From: Pagrus major
Lineage: Eukaryota; Chordata; Actinopteri; Spariformes; Sparidae
Direction of reading: 5' to 3'
Assembly (NCBI RefSeq): GCF_040436345.1
Contig: NC_133230.1
Coordinates: 2,398,797-2,462,796 of the forward strand
Length of the DNA: 64,000 nt
Within the stretch, counting starts at the first letter, position 1. The number at the start of each line of letters is the position of its first letter. Of this stretch, positions 30,522 through 42,613 are shown piece by piece. The position numbers were made by a program, and so were the translations under genes. The notes beneath the pieces are model-generated. The model saw only the letters and a list, made by a program, of their open reading frames with translations. It was not told the DNA's origin and made no database searches.

Positions 30522-31882
30522 ATCAACACGATTTGAAATATTAAAATGTTAGTTTAGTTTTAGTTAGTTTCTGTGAGTTCTAGACTTGGATTCTAATAAT
30601 AATAATAAGTCAAAGTAGTTCATCAGTCAGAGCCTAAGAATCACCACTCAGAGCGACTGAGGAAGACCATCATCATCGTCATCCCCTTCATCATCTCCAT
30701 CATCATTAACAAATACGTTACAGGCTGTTTAAGAAACCGTGTGGGCGGTTTCCAACGAAAGAAGATTCTTTAAGTTCAGGAGAAATTTGGTTAGGGCTCT
30801 GTTAGCATCAAACTTTTCTCTTAATATTTAACTGCTTTCACCCTACCTGCAATTTCACCATCCACCCATATTTCATTCATAAACTCATTACATTAGTCAT
30901 TACAGACTCAACATCTTTCTGTTACATGTTAATCTTGTTTAGTTGCCATCTCATTTATTTAAATGAAAATAAATATATTTAACCGTATGTCGTTGTCTGT
31001 GGAGGTTTGTTTTACTGTGGAGAACCAATTGTAACTGTGTGTAGAAGCCACTACTTCAGTAATGAGATTAAATAAATTGATTTGAATAAATTGATATTGA
31101 TATAATTTAACCTTGTCTAGTCGTTTGATTAATTTACTCTGGATTAGTCAAAGAGATAAAAGAACGGAGGTGGTGCCCCTATTCAAGTGATTAATACATT
31201 AATTTATACGTAGTGTTTCTCCTACATTGGCATGAGAATAAGCTGACAGTTCCTAGATGTTACTCCTCATTAAGAAGAGATCTTAAATGTTGAGTATGAA
31301 TGGGAGGAATTATTACTGCAAAAAACAAACAAACTTTTAATGTTTGTATTTCAAACATTGATGCATGAAATTCTGAGTGTCACTAATGTTGCAGCTGGTA
31401 AAGGTGGAGATAATTATCTTTAAAGTACTTTATATACTGCTGTGGAGTTTAACCTTTAAAATGCATACTTTATTAGTTGATTTATATTTTGTATTAATCA
31501 GTGTAAAAAGATGTAAATTAGTAAAAGTATGTAAAGTAGCCTAAAAATTGAAATATACAAGTAAAGTTCAGTACTTCAGTGAATATACTTTATTATGTTC
31601 CACTTGTAGTTGGACAACAACACAATAAACATCATCAAACAAGCAAGTGTTTTATTTCATATTATTTTGTTTTATTTTATTTTATTTTGTATTATTTTAT
31701 TTTATTTTATCTTAATTTATATTATTGAACTGTTCATTTAAAAGTAGCGACCTAAAGGAGTGCCATCACATCACGTGTCAATAACTTCATGCTGATTTGC
31801 CCATATTTGTGAAAATGATTAAAAAGTCAATCTAATCGGTCTCATGTGTCCCACTTATTATCGCTCCTCGTGTCTTGCTTTT
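30522..31882 (+). other. Long type-2 3' flank of gene 9
   Basis: Collinear with the flank after gene 13 (45402-46580), including an AT-rich ttttattttatt stretch near 31650-31735. From about 31775 it changes to the type-1 flank tail (catgctgatttgcccatatt). No gene seen. Confidence 0.55.
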
Positions 31883-32346
31883 AGTAGTACCCACCTAACC
31901 TCATCTATCTGCGTGGGCCTTTTTAAAGCCCTTTCGCCCACACCTACCTACTTCTCCTAATTGGTCACTTTGGTAGATTTAGGGTTTCTCTATCCAATAG
32001 ACAAAAGAGGAGTTGACCGGCCTCCTATGGAATGTCACCTCCTCTATAGATTACCTACTCTGCTGATGTCATTCTTTGGGACTTGTGCCCTAAAACTGAC
32101 CTGACTGTCTCACTGTCCTTTTGGGGCAATGTATAGTTGAGCCGGCTCCTGACCATTTGGCATAACAGTTAAACTCTATTATCTTGTCCTCCAACTGCCC
32201 TCCAAAACACACATAGAACTGACTAATTACTCTAATGTCACTTAACAGATGATCTCCCCATCTGACACCTTCCTTAACCCCCACAACCCAAAGTACCAGG
32301 TGGAAATCAAATCATAGCTCAGAATGTGTAGTGACACAGACACCTC
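31883..32346 (+). other. Unit-specific replacement segment
   Basis: About 460 bp that replace the usual tail of the flank. Sequence on both sides is collinear with the other units. No ORF of note. It could be a mobile-element fragment, but I recognise no ends. Confidence 0.4.
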
Positions 32347-32827
32347 GTAACCAAAAAGTTAGCTGTTAGTTCAAAGTAGCAGTTTAGAAAAGAGTGGCAC
32401 ATTTCTTTGTGGAATTAAGCAGAGTAGATCTACACCTTAATTCAAGGAGTACAACAAACATAGTGTAAACACACTGTGTAAAAACAATTAAAAAAAATGG
32501 TGTTAAATATAGTTAATTAAATTAATATAAATGTATAAAAGTATTTTGGACTTTGCTTAGCAACTGGACAACATTTTTTATCCAAATTATTTATTGAAGT
32601 TTAAAAGTGTAGTCAGATATGTTTTAAACAGGTTCTGAATAAAATGTGTTCAGTCTGAAGCGGAAATAAAAGCCTCCGCACTTCCCCCGTCGGAGCTTAA
32701 CAGCGTGACACCCAGCGGAAGTAAACAGTAGCAGCTAGCAGCATTAGCTGCCTGTGTGTAATGAACGAAGTGGAAGACGGTACTGAGTCACAGCGCAGCT
32801 CATTATTGAATTAGTAATTAAAGAACA
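32347..32827 (+). promoter_or_regulatory. Upstream and promoter/5'UTR block of gene 10 with uORF
   Basis: Core block from about 32620, uORF at 32761-32814, consensus sequence. Confidence 0.55.
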
Positions 32828-35038
32828 ATGAGTTCAGTTGAGAGTTTGAGAGAGTTTGTCAACGAGCGACTAACTGCTGCTGCTGAAGAAATATTCCGAG
32901 TGTTTAAAACAACTATCGTCCAGTACGAGGAAGAGATCGATCGGCAGCGCGTCCTGCTGGATATCTGCTGGAAACCCCAAGTAAAGTTACACAGGACAGG
33001 TGAGGACAAGTTTATTATTTTAACAACACTAATGTTCAGAGCCCTGGAGTGGCCATAGAGGGGGAGATATGCATCGCAGCCACGTTTCACTACACGGAGC
33101 GAACAGACGAGTGTTTCCCTCGTGTTGGTTCATTCCACTCCGGGACTCCGGAGGTTCTGAGTGCCCGCTGCACGGCTGGGCTCCGTTCTATAGAAGACCG
33201 CAGCCAAACTCCACTCAAAAAATGCTGATTTTACACACAAAACGTTCAGAAAACTATGAGGAGCACTAAAACTCAACAGAAAGAGGTGTGTCTCATTGAA
33301 CCTATTATGAAGACATGTCGGCATTGATTTTGAGTCAGTGGGTCAGATGAGCTGGAAACTATTGGGAACAATGTAGATTTTACATCCAAAACATTAATAA
33401 CAAGGAAAATTACATTTTTCTTAATCAAATGCTACAAACACTGGAACCAAGGTATGAAATACAGAGCAGAAAATATTTCACACTAACCCCAGCTGCTTTG
33501 CTCAGATGAGGGCTTGAATATTGTTTCTGTCTTTTTTACTTTATCAACGGTGATATGTTGTGGTTTCTTTTGTGTGACAAATGTACTCATTGTAAGTTGC
33601 TTTGGAAAAAAGTGTCTGCTTAATGCCCTCAATGTAAATGTAAATGTTCCAGCTCTTTATGATGAGATGATTGAAAAGACCCTAACCCTTCACGGCCACA
33701 GAGTCCTACGTGAAGCAAGGACTGCCCATTTTATTGATAACGAGTGGGAAACGCACTCCTACATGCTACAAACAAGAGGGACGAGACTCATACCGGTGCT
33801 AATCACCACTCAGAGAAGTGCACTCACCTCTGAGCATGCTGTTCAGTTGCTGTTCAGTTGCTGATCAGTTGCTGTTCCTGAAGAAGAACATGCATATTTG
33901 AGGATGAATTGAAATGTGCTCAGGTTTACATAATACAAGTTACTACAAATAAAGGTTGATTGGTTGATTAAATAATCTCTGCCTTTTGTTCTCTGTCCCT
34001 CCAGAGCTCCCACAGCAACATGTCTGTAAGGAGGAGGAGGTTCTTGCTGACCAGCAGGTCTGTAACCAGGAGAGGAACCCCAGTCTGGACCAAGAGGACC
34101 CAGAGCCTCCAGAGATTAAAGAGGAACAGGAGGAACTCTGCACCAGTCGGGAGGGAGAGCAGCTTGTACTGAAGGTTGAGACGGATACTGTCATGTTGAC
34201 TCCAACTTATGAGGAAAGTGACCACAGTGAAGCAGAACCAAAAAGTGACCACCAGCTCCTCTCCAGCAACTCTCATGTAGCTGAGAGCCAAGATCAGAAA
34301 GGAGGAAAACATGGAGATTCAGGATCAGCTGGAGATGGAGAGCCAAAACAAAAGAAAAGACATCAAGGAAGCAAAAGTCACAGTGATAATGCAAAAAACT
34401 CTACCTCATCAGACATTCACCATAACACTCACCCAGGTAAAAAGTCTTTCAAATGTGACACATGTGGAAAGGCTTTTAAGTTCTCGTCCCTATTGAATGC
34501 TCACCTAAGAACCCACACAGGTGAGAAACCGTATTCTTGCCAAACATGTGGAAAGACTTTCAATAAAAACAGTAACTTAACAGTTCACATGAGAACCCAC
34601 ACAGGTGAGAATCCTTATTCTTGCAACACATGTGGGAAAGATTTCAAGACTCATAGTAAATTGCATCTGCACATGAGAACCCACACCGGTGAGAAACCGT
34701 ATACTTGCAAAACATGTGGAAAAGCTTTCAGCCAAAGTGCAACCTTAACAGTCCACATGAGAATCCACACTGGTGAGAATCCTTATTCTTGCAACACATG
34801 TGGGAAAGATTTCAAGACTCATAGTAAATTGAATCTGCACATGAGAACCCACACCGGTGAGAAACCATATACTTGCAAAACATGTGGGAAAGCTTTCAAC
34901 CGTAGTGCTGACTTAACAGTCCACATGAGAACCCACACAGGTGAGAAGCCGTATTCTTGCAACACATGTGGGAAGACTTTCAAGGACAGCAGTGCCATAA
35001 AATGTCACATGAGAATCCACACATTTGAGAAGCCATAA
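32828..35038 (+). CDS. Zinc-finger gene 10 (7 fingers), two exons
   Basis: CDS joins 32828-32999 and 34005-35038, giving 401 residues. Helices: FSSLLNA, KNSNLTV, THSKLHL, QSATLTV, THSKLNL, RSADLTV, DSSAIKC. Fingers 3-4 and 5-6 form a two-finger duplication, with CNTCGKDF in both first members and GENP linkers before them. The array ends HTFEKP (normally HTGEKP) and TAA. The relic finger after it is the clearest in the cluster. Exon 1 is consensus. The acidic region has Ser to Pro (ERNPSL). Confidence 0.9.
33425..33813 (+). mobile_element. hAT-like fossil split by a SINE-like insert, intron 1 of gene 10
   Basis: Fossil parts 33425-33483 and 33647-33813 flank a SINE-like insert at about 33484-33646 whose tail reads tgtaagttgctttggaaaaa. 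The DGWTS part is deleted. Essentially the same arrangement as in gene 11. Confidence 0.55.
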
Positions 35039-35113
35039 TTTTGAAAGACCTGGGGGAAAAGTTTCTCTGCTCAGTCTGCTTTGAAGAGACATTTGAGGAC
35101 ACGTACAGGCGAG
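35039..35113 (+). pseudogene. Relic C-terminal finger in the 3'UTR of gene 10
   Basis: In the same frame as the CDS, after TAA: F, stop, KTWGKSFSAQSALKRHL, then RTRTGE and TAG. The two zinc Cys codons are TGA and TGG while the His ligands remain. The ancestral protein therefore probably had one more finger and ended at this TAG. Confidence 0.7.
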
Positions 35114-35937
35114 TAGCTTTGTATTTGCGAAATATGTTGAATGTGATTCAGTTCTAGTGTTTCATGCATAATTGCAGAACTTTTACTTGAAATTATATAC
35201 TTGAAAAATCCTCAGAGGCTCAATATACACAGGAGAAATGATGAGCTGAAAGCTGAAGTTTTACAAGTTCCCCTTGAGACGATGTCACAATATGTTTGTG
35301 TCAATATCTTCATGCTGATTTGCCCATATTTGTGAAAATGATGATTAAATAGTCTAGTTAATCAGTCTCATGTGTCCCACTTATTATCGCTCCTCGTGTC
35401 ATGCTTTTCTATAAACATTTATATGTTAAATACTTGTAGTTTTTCCAGTAGCTTCCATGTAAGTAACCAGAAAGTTAGCTGTTAGTTCAAAGTAGCAGTT
35501 TAGAAAAGAGTGGCACATTTCTTTGTGGGATTAAGCAGAGTAGATCTACACCTTAATACAAGGAGTACAACAAACATAGTGTAACCACACTGTGTAAAAA
35601 CAGTATAAGAATGGTGTTAAATATAGTTAATTAAATTCATATAAATAAAAGTATTTGGGAGTATGTTTAGCAACTGGACAACATTTTTTGTCCAAATTAT
35701 TTATTCAGGTTTAAAAGTGTAGTCAGATATGTTTTAAACAGGTTCTGAATAAAATGTGTTCAGTCTGAAGCGGAAATAAAAGCCTCCGCACTTCCCCCGT
35801 CGGAGCTTAACAGCGTGACACCCAGCGGAAGTAAACAGTAGCAGCTAGCAGCATTAGCTGCCTGTGTGTAATGAACGAAGTGGAAGACGGTACTGAGTCA
35901 CAGCGCAGCTCATTATTGAATTAGTAATTAAAGAACA
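35114..35937 (+). promoter_or_regulatory. Type-1 flank, then upstream and promoter block of gene 11 with uORF
   Basis: Noncoding flank to about 35495, then the upstream block. The core starts about 35730, with the uORF at 35871-35924. No other feature seen. Confidence 0.5.
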
Positions 35938-38400
35938 ATGAGTTCAGTTGAGAGTTTGAGAGAGTTTGTCAACGAGCGACTAACTGCTGCTGCTGAAGAC
36001 ATATTCCGAGTGTTTAAAACAACTATCGTCCAGTACGAGGAAGAGATCGATCGGCAGCGCGTCCTGCTGGATATCTGCTGGAAACCCCAAGTAAAGTTAC
36101 ACAGGACAGGTGAGGACAAGTTTATTATTTTAACAACACTAATGTTCAGAGCCCTGGAGTGGCCATAGAGGGGGAGATATGCATCGCAGCCACGTTTCAC
36201 TACATGGAGTGAACAGACGAGTGTTTCCCTCGTGTTGGTTCATTCCACTCCGGGACTCCGGAGGTTCTGAGTGCCCGCTGCACGGCTGGGCTCCGTTCTA
36301 TAGAAGACCGCAGCCAAACTCCACTCAAAAAATGCTGATTTTACACACAAAACGTTCAGAAAACTATGAGGAGCACTAAAACTCAACAGAAAGAGGTGTG
36401 TCTCATTGAACCTATTATGAAGACATGTCGGCATTGATTTTGAGTCAGTGGGTCAGATGAGCTGGAAACTATTGGGAAAAATGTAGATTTTACATCCAAA
36501 ACATTAATAACAAGGAAAATTCAATTTTTCTTAATCAAATGCTACAAACACTGGAACCAAGGTATGAAATACAGAGCAGAAAATATTTCACACTAACCCC
36601 AGCTGCTTTGCTCAGATGAGGGCTTGAATATTGTTTCTGTCTTTTTTACTTTATCAACGGTGATATGTTGTGGTTTCTTTTGTGTGACAAATGTACTCAT
36701 TGTAAGTTGCTTTGGAAAAAAGTGTCTGCTTAATGCCCTCAATGTAAATGTAAATGTTCCAGCTCTTTATGATGAGATGATTGAAAAGACCCTAACCCTT
36801 CACGGCCACAGAGTCCTACGTGAAGCAAGGACTGCCCATTTTATTGATAACGAGTGGGAAACGCACTCCTACATGCTACAAACAAGAGGGACGAGACTCA
36901 TACCGGTGCTAATCACCACTCAGAGAAGTGCACTCACCTCTGAGCATGCTGTTCAGTTGCTGTTCAGTTGCTGTTCAGTTGCTGTTCCTGAAGAAGAACA
37001 TGCATATTTGAGGATGAATTGAAATGTGCTCAGGTTTACATAATACAAGTTACTACAAATAAAGGTTGATTGGTTGATTAAATAATCTCTGCCTTTTGTT
37101 CTCTGTCCCTCCAGAGCTCCCACAGCAACATGTCTGTAAGGAGGAGGAGGTTCTTGCTGACCAGCAGGTCTGTAACCAGGAGAGGAACTCCAGTCTGGAC
37201 CAAGAGGACCCAGAGCCTCCAGAGATTAAAGAGGAACAGGAGGAACTCTGCACCAGTCGGGAGGGAGAGCAGCTTGTACTGAAGGTTGAGACGGATACCG
37301 TCATGTTGACTCCAACTTATGAGGAAAGTGACCACAGTGAAGCAGAACCAAAAAGTGACCACCAGCTCCTCTCCAACAACTCTCATGTAGCTGAGAGCCA
37401 AGATCAGAAAGGAGGAAAACATGGAGATTCAGGATCAGCTGGAGATGGAGAGCCAAAACAAAAGAAAAGACATCAGGGAAGCAAAAGTCACAGTGATAAT
37501 GCAAAAAACTCTACCTCATCAGACATTCACCATAACACTCACCCATGTAAAAAGTCTTTCAAATGTGACACATGTGGAAAGGCTTTTAAGTTTAAGTCCC
37601 TATTGAATGCACACCTAAGAACCCACACAGGTGAGAAGCCTTATTCTTGCAAAACATGTGGGAAGACTTTCAGCCGAAGTTCTCACTTAACAGACCACAT
37701 GAGAACCCACACAGGTGAGAAACTGTTTTCTTGCAAAACATGTGGGAATGATTTCAGGTTTCCTTCTGACTTGAGACTTCACATGCGAACCCACACAGGT
37801 GAGAAGCCGTATACTTGCAAAACATGTGGAAAAGCTTTCAGCCAATGTGCAAACTTAAAAGTCCACATGAGAACCCACACAGGTGAGAAATTGTTTTCTT
37901 GCAACACATGTGGGAAGACTTTCAAGCAAAACCGTAACTTAAAAGGTCACATGAGAATCCACACAGGTGAGAGGCCTTTTATCTGTGAAGTTTGTGGGAA
38001 GGCTTTCAGGCTTCGTGCTACCTTAACTTGTCACATGAGAATCCACACTGGTGAGAAGCCGTATACTTGCAAAACATGTGGGAAAGCTTTCAGCCGAAGT
38101 GAATCCTTAACACTTCACATGAGAATCCACACAGGTGAGAAGCCGTATAATTGCAAAACATGTGGGAAAGCTTTCAGCGGAACTGGATACTTAGCAGTCC
38201 ACATGAGAATCCACAAAGGTGAGATGCCGTATACTTGCCAAACATGTGGGAAGACTTTCAGGCAAAACGGTAACTTAAAATGTCACATGAGAATCCACAC
38301 AGGTGAGAAACCATTTTCTTGCAACACATGTGGGAAAACAGTACGTGATTCATCTAGTTTGAAAAGGCACATGAGAACCCACACAGGTGAGAAGCCATAA
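35938..38400 (+). CDS. Zinc-finger gene 11 (10 fingers), two exons
   Basis: CDS joins 35938-36109 and 37115-38400, giving 485 residues. Exon 1 has Glu to Asp (AAAEDIF). Helices: FKSLLNA, RSSHLTD, FPSDLRL, QCANLKV, QNRNLKG, LRATLTC, RSESLTL, GTGYLAV, QNGNLKC, DSSSLKR. This is the most varied array of the cluster: no two fingers share a helix, and residue +6 varies (A, D, L, V, G, C, R). The first linker has Gly to Cys (HPCKKSF) and finger 10 has CGKTV in place of CGKTF/CGKAF. All zinc ligands are present. It may have a settled, selected target, in contrast to the homogenised arrays. Confidence 0.9.
36535..36923 (+). mobile_element. hAT-like fossil split by a SINE-like insert, intron 1 of gene 11
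   Basis: Insert about 36594-36756. The whole intron is nearly identical to that of gene 10, so genes 10 and 11 are recent sister units although their arrays differ. Confidence 0.55.
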
Positions 38401-39091
38401 TTTTGAAAGACCTGGGGGAACAGTTTCTCTGATCAGTCTGCTTTGAAGAGACATTTGAGGACACGTACAGGCGAGTAGCTTTGTATTTGTGAAATATGTT
38501 GGAGGTGATTCAGTTCTAGTGTTTCATGCATAATTCCAGAACTTTAACTTGAAATTATATACTTGAAAAATCCTCAGAGGCTCAATATACACAGGAGAAA
38601 TGATGAGCTGAAAGCTGAATGTGTATAATTTCCCATTGAGAAGATGTCACAATATGTTTGTGTCAATATCTTCATGCTGATTTGCCCATATTTGTGAAAA
38701 TGATGATTAAAAAGTCGAGTTAATCGGTCTCATGTGTCCCACTTATTATCGCTCCTCGTGTCTTGCTTTTCTACAAACATCTATATGTTAAATACTTGTA
38801 GTTTTTCCAGTAGCTTCCATGTAAGTAACCAAAAAGTAAGCTGTTAGTTCAAAGTAGCAGCTTAGAAAAGAGTGGCACATTTCTTTGTGGGATTAAGCAG
38901 AGTAGATCTACACCTTAATTCAAGGAGTACAACAAACATAGTGTAAACACACTGTGTAAAAATAGTATAAAAATGGTGTTAAATATAGTTAATTAAATTA
39001 ATATAAATAAAAGTTTTGGGGAGTTTGCTTAGCAACTGGACAACATTTTTTGGTCAAATTATTTATTGAAGTTTAAAAGTGTAGTCAGATA
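38401..39091 (+). other. Relic finger, type-1 flank and distal upstream block
   Basis: Relic finger 38401-38475 with the same TGA/TGG changes as gene 10, then noncoding flank and upstream block. Nothing else seen. Confidence 0.5.
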
Positions 39092-39299
39092 TGTTTTAAA
39101 CAGGTTCTGAATAAAATGTGTTCAGTCTGAAGCGGAATTAAAAGCCTCCGCACTTCCCCTGTCGGAGCTTAACAGCGTGACACCCAGCGGAAGTAAACAG
39201 TAGCAGCTAGCAGCATTAGCTGCCTGTGTGTAATGAACGAAGTGGAAGACGGTACTGAGTCACAGCGCAGCTCATTATTGAATTAGTAATCAAAGAACA
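39092..39299 (+). promoter_or_regulatory. Promoter/5'UTR block of gene 12 with uORF
   Basis: The TATA-like motif is attaaaag as in gene 9. uORF at 39233-39286. Confidence 0.55.
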
Positions 39300-41572
39300 A
39301 TGAGTTCAGTTGAGAGTTTGAGAGAGTTTGTCAACGAGCGACTAACTGCTGCTGCTGAAGAAATATTCCGAGTGTTTAAAACAACTATCGTCCAGTACGA
39401 GGAAGAGATCGATCGGCAGCGCGTCCTGCTGGATATCTGCTGGAAACCCCAAGTAAAGTTACACAGGACAGGTGAGGACAAGTACTTCAGTGAAGTTAGT
39501 TTTAAGTTGGATATTCGACAGACATTAACAAGCCTATCCAACATTTCGAGTGCACCCGTATTGCAGACTTTACAGTTAACGCACGGAGAAGACGGCTACG
39601 GCGTGTACCGACTTCCTGTTTTCAACATAAAAATGTGGGATATTTAAAACTATTGGGAAGCTATTGAGCTAAAATGCTACTATTTACATACAGCCTAAAA
39701 ATTTATAAGAATTATGAACAGATGTCAAATGTAATGTAATATGTTCTATAGAACAAAACGTTCAGAACAATATGAGGAGCACTAAAACTCAACAGAAAGA
39801 GGTGTGTCTCATTGAACCTATTATGAAGACATGTCGGCATTGATTTTGAGTCAGTTGGTCACATGAGCTGGAAACTATTGGGAACAATGTAGATTTTACA
39901 TTAAAAAAATTCATGACAACGAAAATGATGTTTTTTGCCAAATGCTACAAACACTGGAACCAAGGTATGAAATACAGAGCAGAACATATTTCACAGAAGA
40001 AGCTATTCCAGCTCTTTATGAATAGACGAGAGGAAAGGTGGAGGATCGCTCCAGTCTGCAGACAGAATTGTGCTCACCTGCGATGGATGGACTTCACGGG
40101 CCACAGAGTCCTACGTGAAGCAAGGACTGCCCATTTTATTGATAACGAGTGGGATATGCACTCCTACATACTACAAACAAGAGGGACGAGACTCATACCG
40201 GTGCTAATCACCACTCAGAGAAGTGCACTCACCTCTGAGCATGCTGTTCAGTTGCTGTTCAGTTGCTGTTCAGTTGCTGTTCCTGAAGAAGAACATGCAT
40301 ATTTGAGGATGAATTGAAATGTGCTCAGGTTTACATAATACAAGTTACTATAAAAAAAGGTTGATTGGTTGATTAAATAATCTCTGCCTTTTGTTCTCTG
40401 TCCCTCCAGAGCTCCCACAGCAACATGTCTGTAAGGAGGAGGAGGTTCTCACTGACCAGCAGGTCTGTAACCAGGAGAGGAACTCCAGTCTGGGCCAAGA
40501 GGACCCAGAGCCTCCAGAGATTAAAGAGGAACAGGAGGAACTCTGCACCAGTCGGGAGGGAGAGCAGCTTGTACTGAAGGTTGAGACGGATGCCGTCATG
40601 TTGACTCCAACTTATGAGGAAAGTGACAACAGTGAAGCAGAACCAAAAAGTGACCACCAGCTCCTCTCCAACAACTCTCATGTAGCTGAGAGCCAAGATC
40701 AGAAAGGAGGAAAACATGGAGATTCAGGATCAGCTGGAGATGGAGAGCCAAAACAAAAGAAAAGACATCACAGAAGTAAAAGTCACAGTGAAAATGCAAA
40801 AAACTCTACCTCATCAGACATTCACCATAACACTCACCCAGGTAAAACGTCTTTCAATTGTGACACATGTGGAAAGGCTTTTAAGTTTAAGTACCGATTG
40901 AATACACACCTAAGAACCCACAGAGGTGAGAAGCCTTATTCTTGCAACACATGTGGGAATGATTTCAGGTTTCCTTCTGACTTGAGAGTTCACATGAGAA
41001 TCCACACAGGTGAGAAGCCGTATACTTGCAAAACATGTGGGAAAGCTTTCAGCCGAAGTGCTCACTTAACAGTCCACATGAGAACCCACACAGGTGAGAA
41101 ACCGTTTTCTTGCCAAACATGTGGGAAGACTTTCATCACAAGTACTCACTTGACAGCCCACATGAGAACCCACACAGGTGAGACACCGTATTCTTGCCAA
41201 ACATGTGGAAAGACTTTCAATAAAAACAGTAACTTAACAGTCCACATGAGAACCCACACAGGTGAGAAACCGTATACTTGCAACACATGTAGGAAGACTT
41301 TCAGCCGAAGTGAATCCTTAACATTTCACATGCGAACCCACACAGGTGAGACACCGTATTCTTGTGGAACATGTGGGAAGACTTTCAATAAAAACAGTAA
41401 CTTAACAGTTCACATGAGAATCCACACAGGTGAGAAGCCTTTTACCTGTGATATTTGTGGGAAGGCTTTCGGGCTTGGTACTCACTTAACTCGTCACATG
41501 AGGGTCCACACAGGGAGGAACCGTATTCTTGCAACACATGTGGGAAGACTTTCAAATTTTGTAGTGAATTAA
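39300..41572 (+). CDS. Zinc-finger gene 12 (8 fingers), two exons
   Basis: CDS joins 39300-39471 and 40410-41572, giving 444 residues. Helices: FKYRLNT, FPSDLRV, RSAHLTV, TSTHLTA, KNSNLTV, RSESLTF, KNSNLTV, LGTHLTR. The middle of the array (TSTHLTA to KNSNLTV) matches fingers 3-6 of gene 9, and both share the same 1-bp frameshift and tail [16 protein letters not shown]. Finger 2 (FPSDLR, CGNDF) matches finger 3 of gene 11, so this array looks mosaic. Asp becomes Gly in the acidic region (SSLGQEDP). The first intron begins with a different sequence, shared only with gene 13. The stop lies beyond the ancestral last finger's frame. Confidence 0.9.
39483..39752 (+). other. Alternative intron start in gene 12, open in frame
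   Basis: After the donor, the sequence differs from genes 2-11 until about 39753. Without splicing, exon 1 would read on for 58 residues to a stop at 39647 (115 aa total, ending FNIKMWDI). Gene 13 has the same with few changes. Probably intron, but the open frame is noteworthy. Confidence 0.45.
39938..40218 (+). mobile_element. hAT/ZBED-like transposase fossil in intron 1 of gene 12
   Basis: Uninterrupted copy with the [15 protein letters not shown] codons preserved. Confidence 0.6.
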
Positions 41573-42137
41573 ATCAACACAATTTGAAACATTAAAATGT
41601 TTGTTTAGTTTTAGTTAGTTTCTGTGAGTTTTAGACTTGAATTCTAATAATAATAAGTTAAAGTAGTTCATCAGTCAGAGCCTAAGAATCACCACTCAGA
41701 GCGACTGAACAAGACCATCATCGTCATCCCCTTCATCATCTCCATCATCATTAACAAAGACGTTACAGCGACAGGCTGTTTAAGAAACCGTGTGAGCGGT
41801 TTCCAACGAAAGAAGATTCTTTAAGTTCAGGAGAAATTTGGTCAGGGCTCTGTTAGCATCAAACTTTTCTCTTAATATTTAACTGCTTTCACCCTACCTG
41901 CAATTTCACCATCCGCCCATATTTCATTCATAAACTCATTACATTAGTCATTACAGACTCACCGTCTTTCTGTTACATGTTAATCTTGTTTGGTTGCCAT
42001 CTCATTTACTTAAATGAAAATAAATATATTTAACCGTATGTCGTTGTCTGTCGAGGTTTGTTTTGATGTGGAGAACCAATGGTAACTGTGTGTAGAAGCC
42101 ACTACTGCAGTAATGAGATTAAATACATTGATATTGA
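41573..42137 (+). other. Type-2 3' flank of gene 12
   Basis: Noncoding, collinear with 1190-1762 and ending in the same join to the TIR-element relic. Confidence 0.55.
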
Positions 42138-42198
42138 TATCACGGGAAAACGGAGGAAATAAAATGTATGAATGCATGGCCCTTTAGGGCTTCTGTAG
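42138..42198 (+). mobile_element. Right-end relic of the 620-bp TIR element
   Basis: Same fragment and same join as at 1763-1823, so the two downstream units share one rearrangement. Confidence 0.7.
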
Positions 42199-42613
42199 AA
42201 TTAAGCAGAGTAGATCTACACCTTAATACAAGGAGTACAACAAACAGTGTAAACACACTGTGTAAAAACAGTATAACAATGGTGTTAAATATAGTTAATT
42301 AAATTAATATAAATAAATGTATAAAAGTATTTTGGAGTTTGCTTAGCAACTGGACAACATTTTTTGTCCAAATTATTTATTGAAGTTTAAAAGTGTAGTC
42401 AGATATGTTTTAAACAGGTTCTGAATAAAATGTGTTCAGTCTGAAGCGGAAATAAAAGCCTCCGCACTTCCCCCGTCGGAGCTTAACAGCGTGACACCCA
42501 GCGGAAGTAAACAGTAGCAGCTAGCAGCATTAGCTGCCTGTGTGTAATGAACGAAGTGGAAGACGGTACTGAGTCACAGTGCAGCTCATTATTGAATTAG
42601 TAATTAAAGAACA
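42199..42613 (+). promoter_or_regulatory. Upstream and promoter/5'UTR block of gene 13 with uORF
   Basis: Core from about 42406. uORF at 42547-42600 with the R-to-C change also seen at gene 3. TATA-like aataaaag present. Confidence 0.55.
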
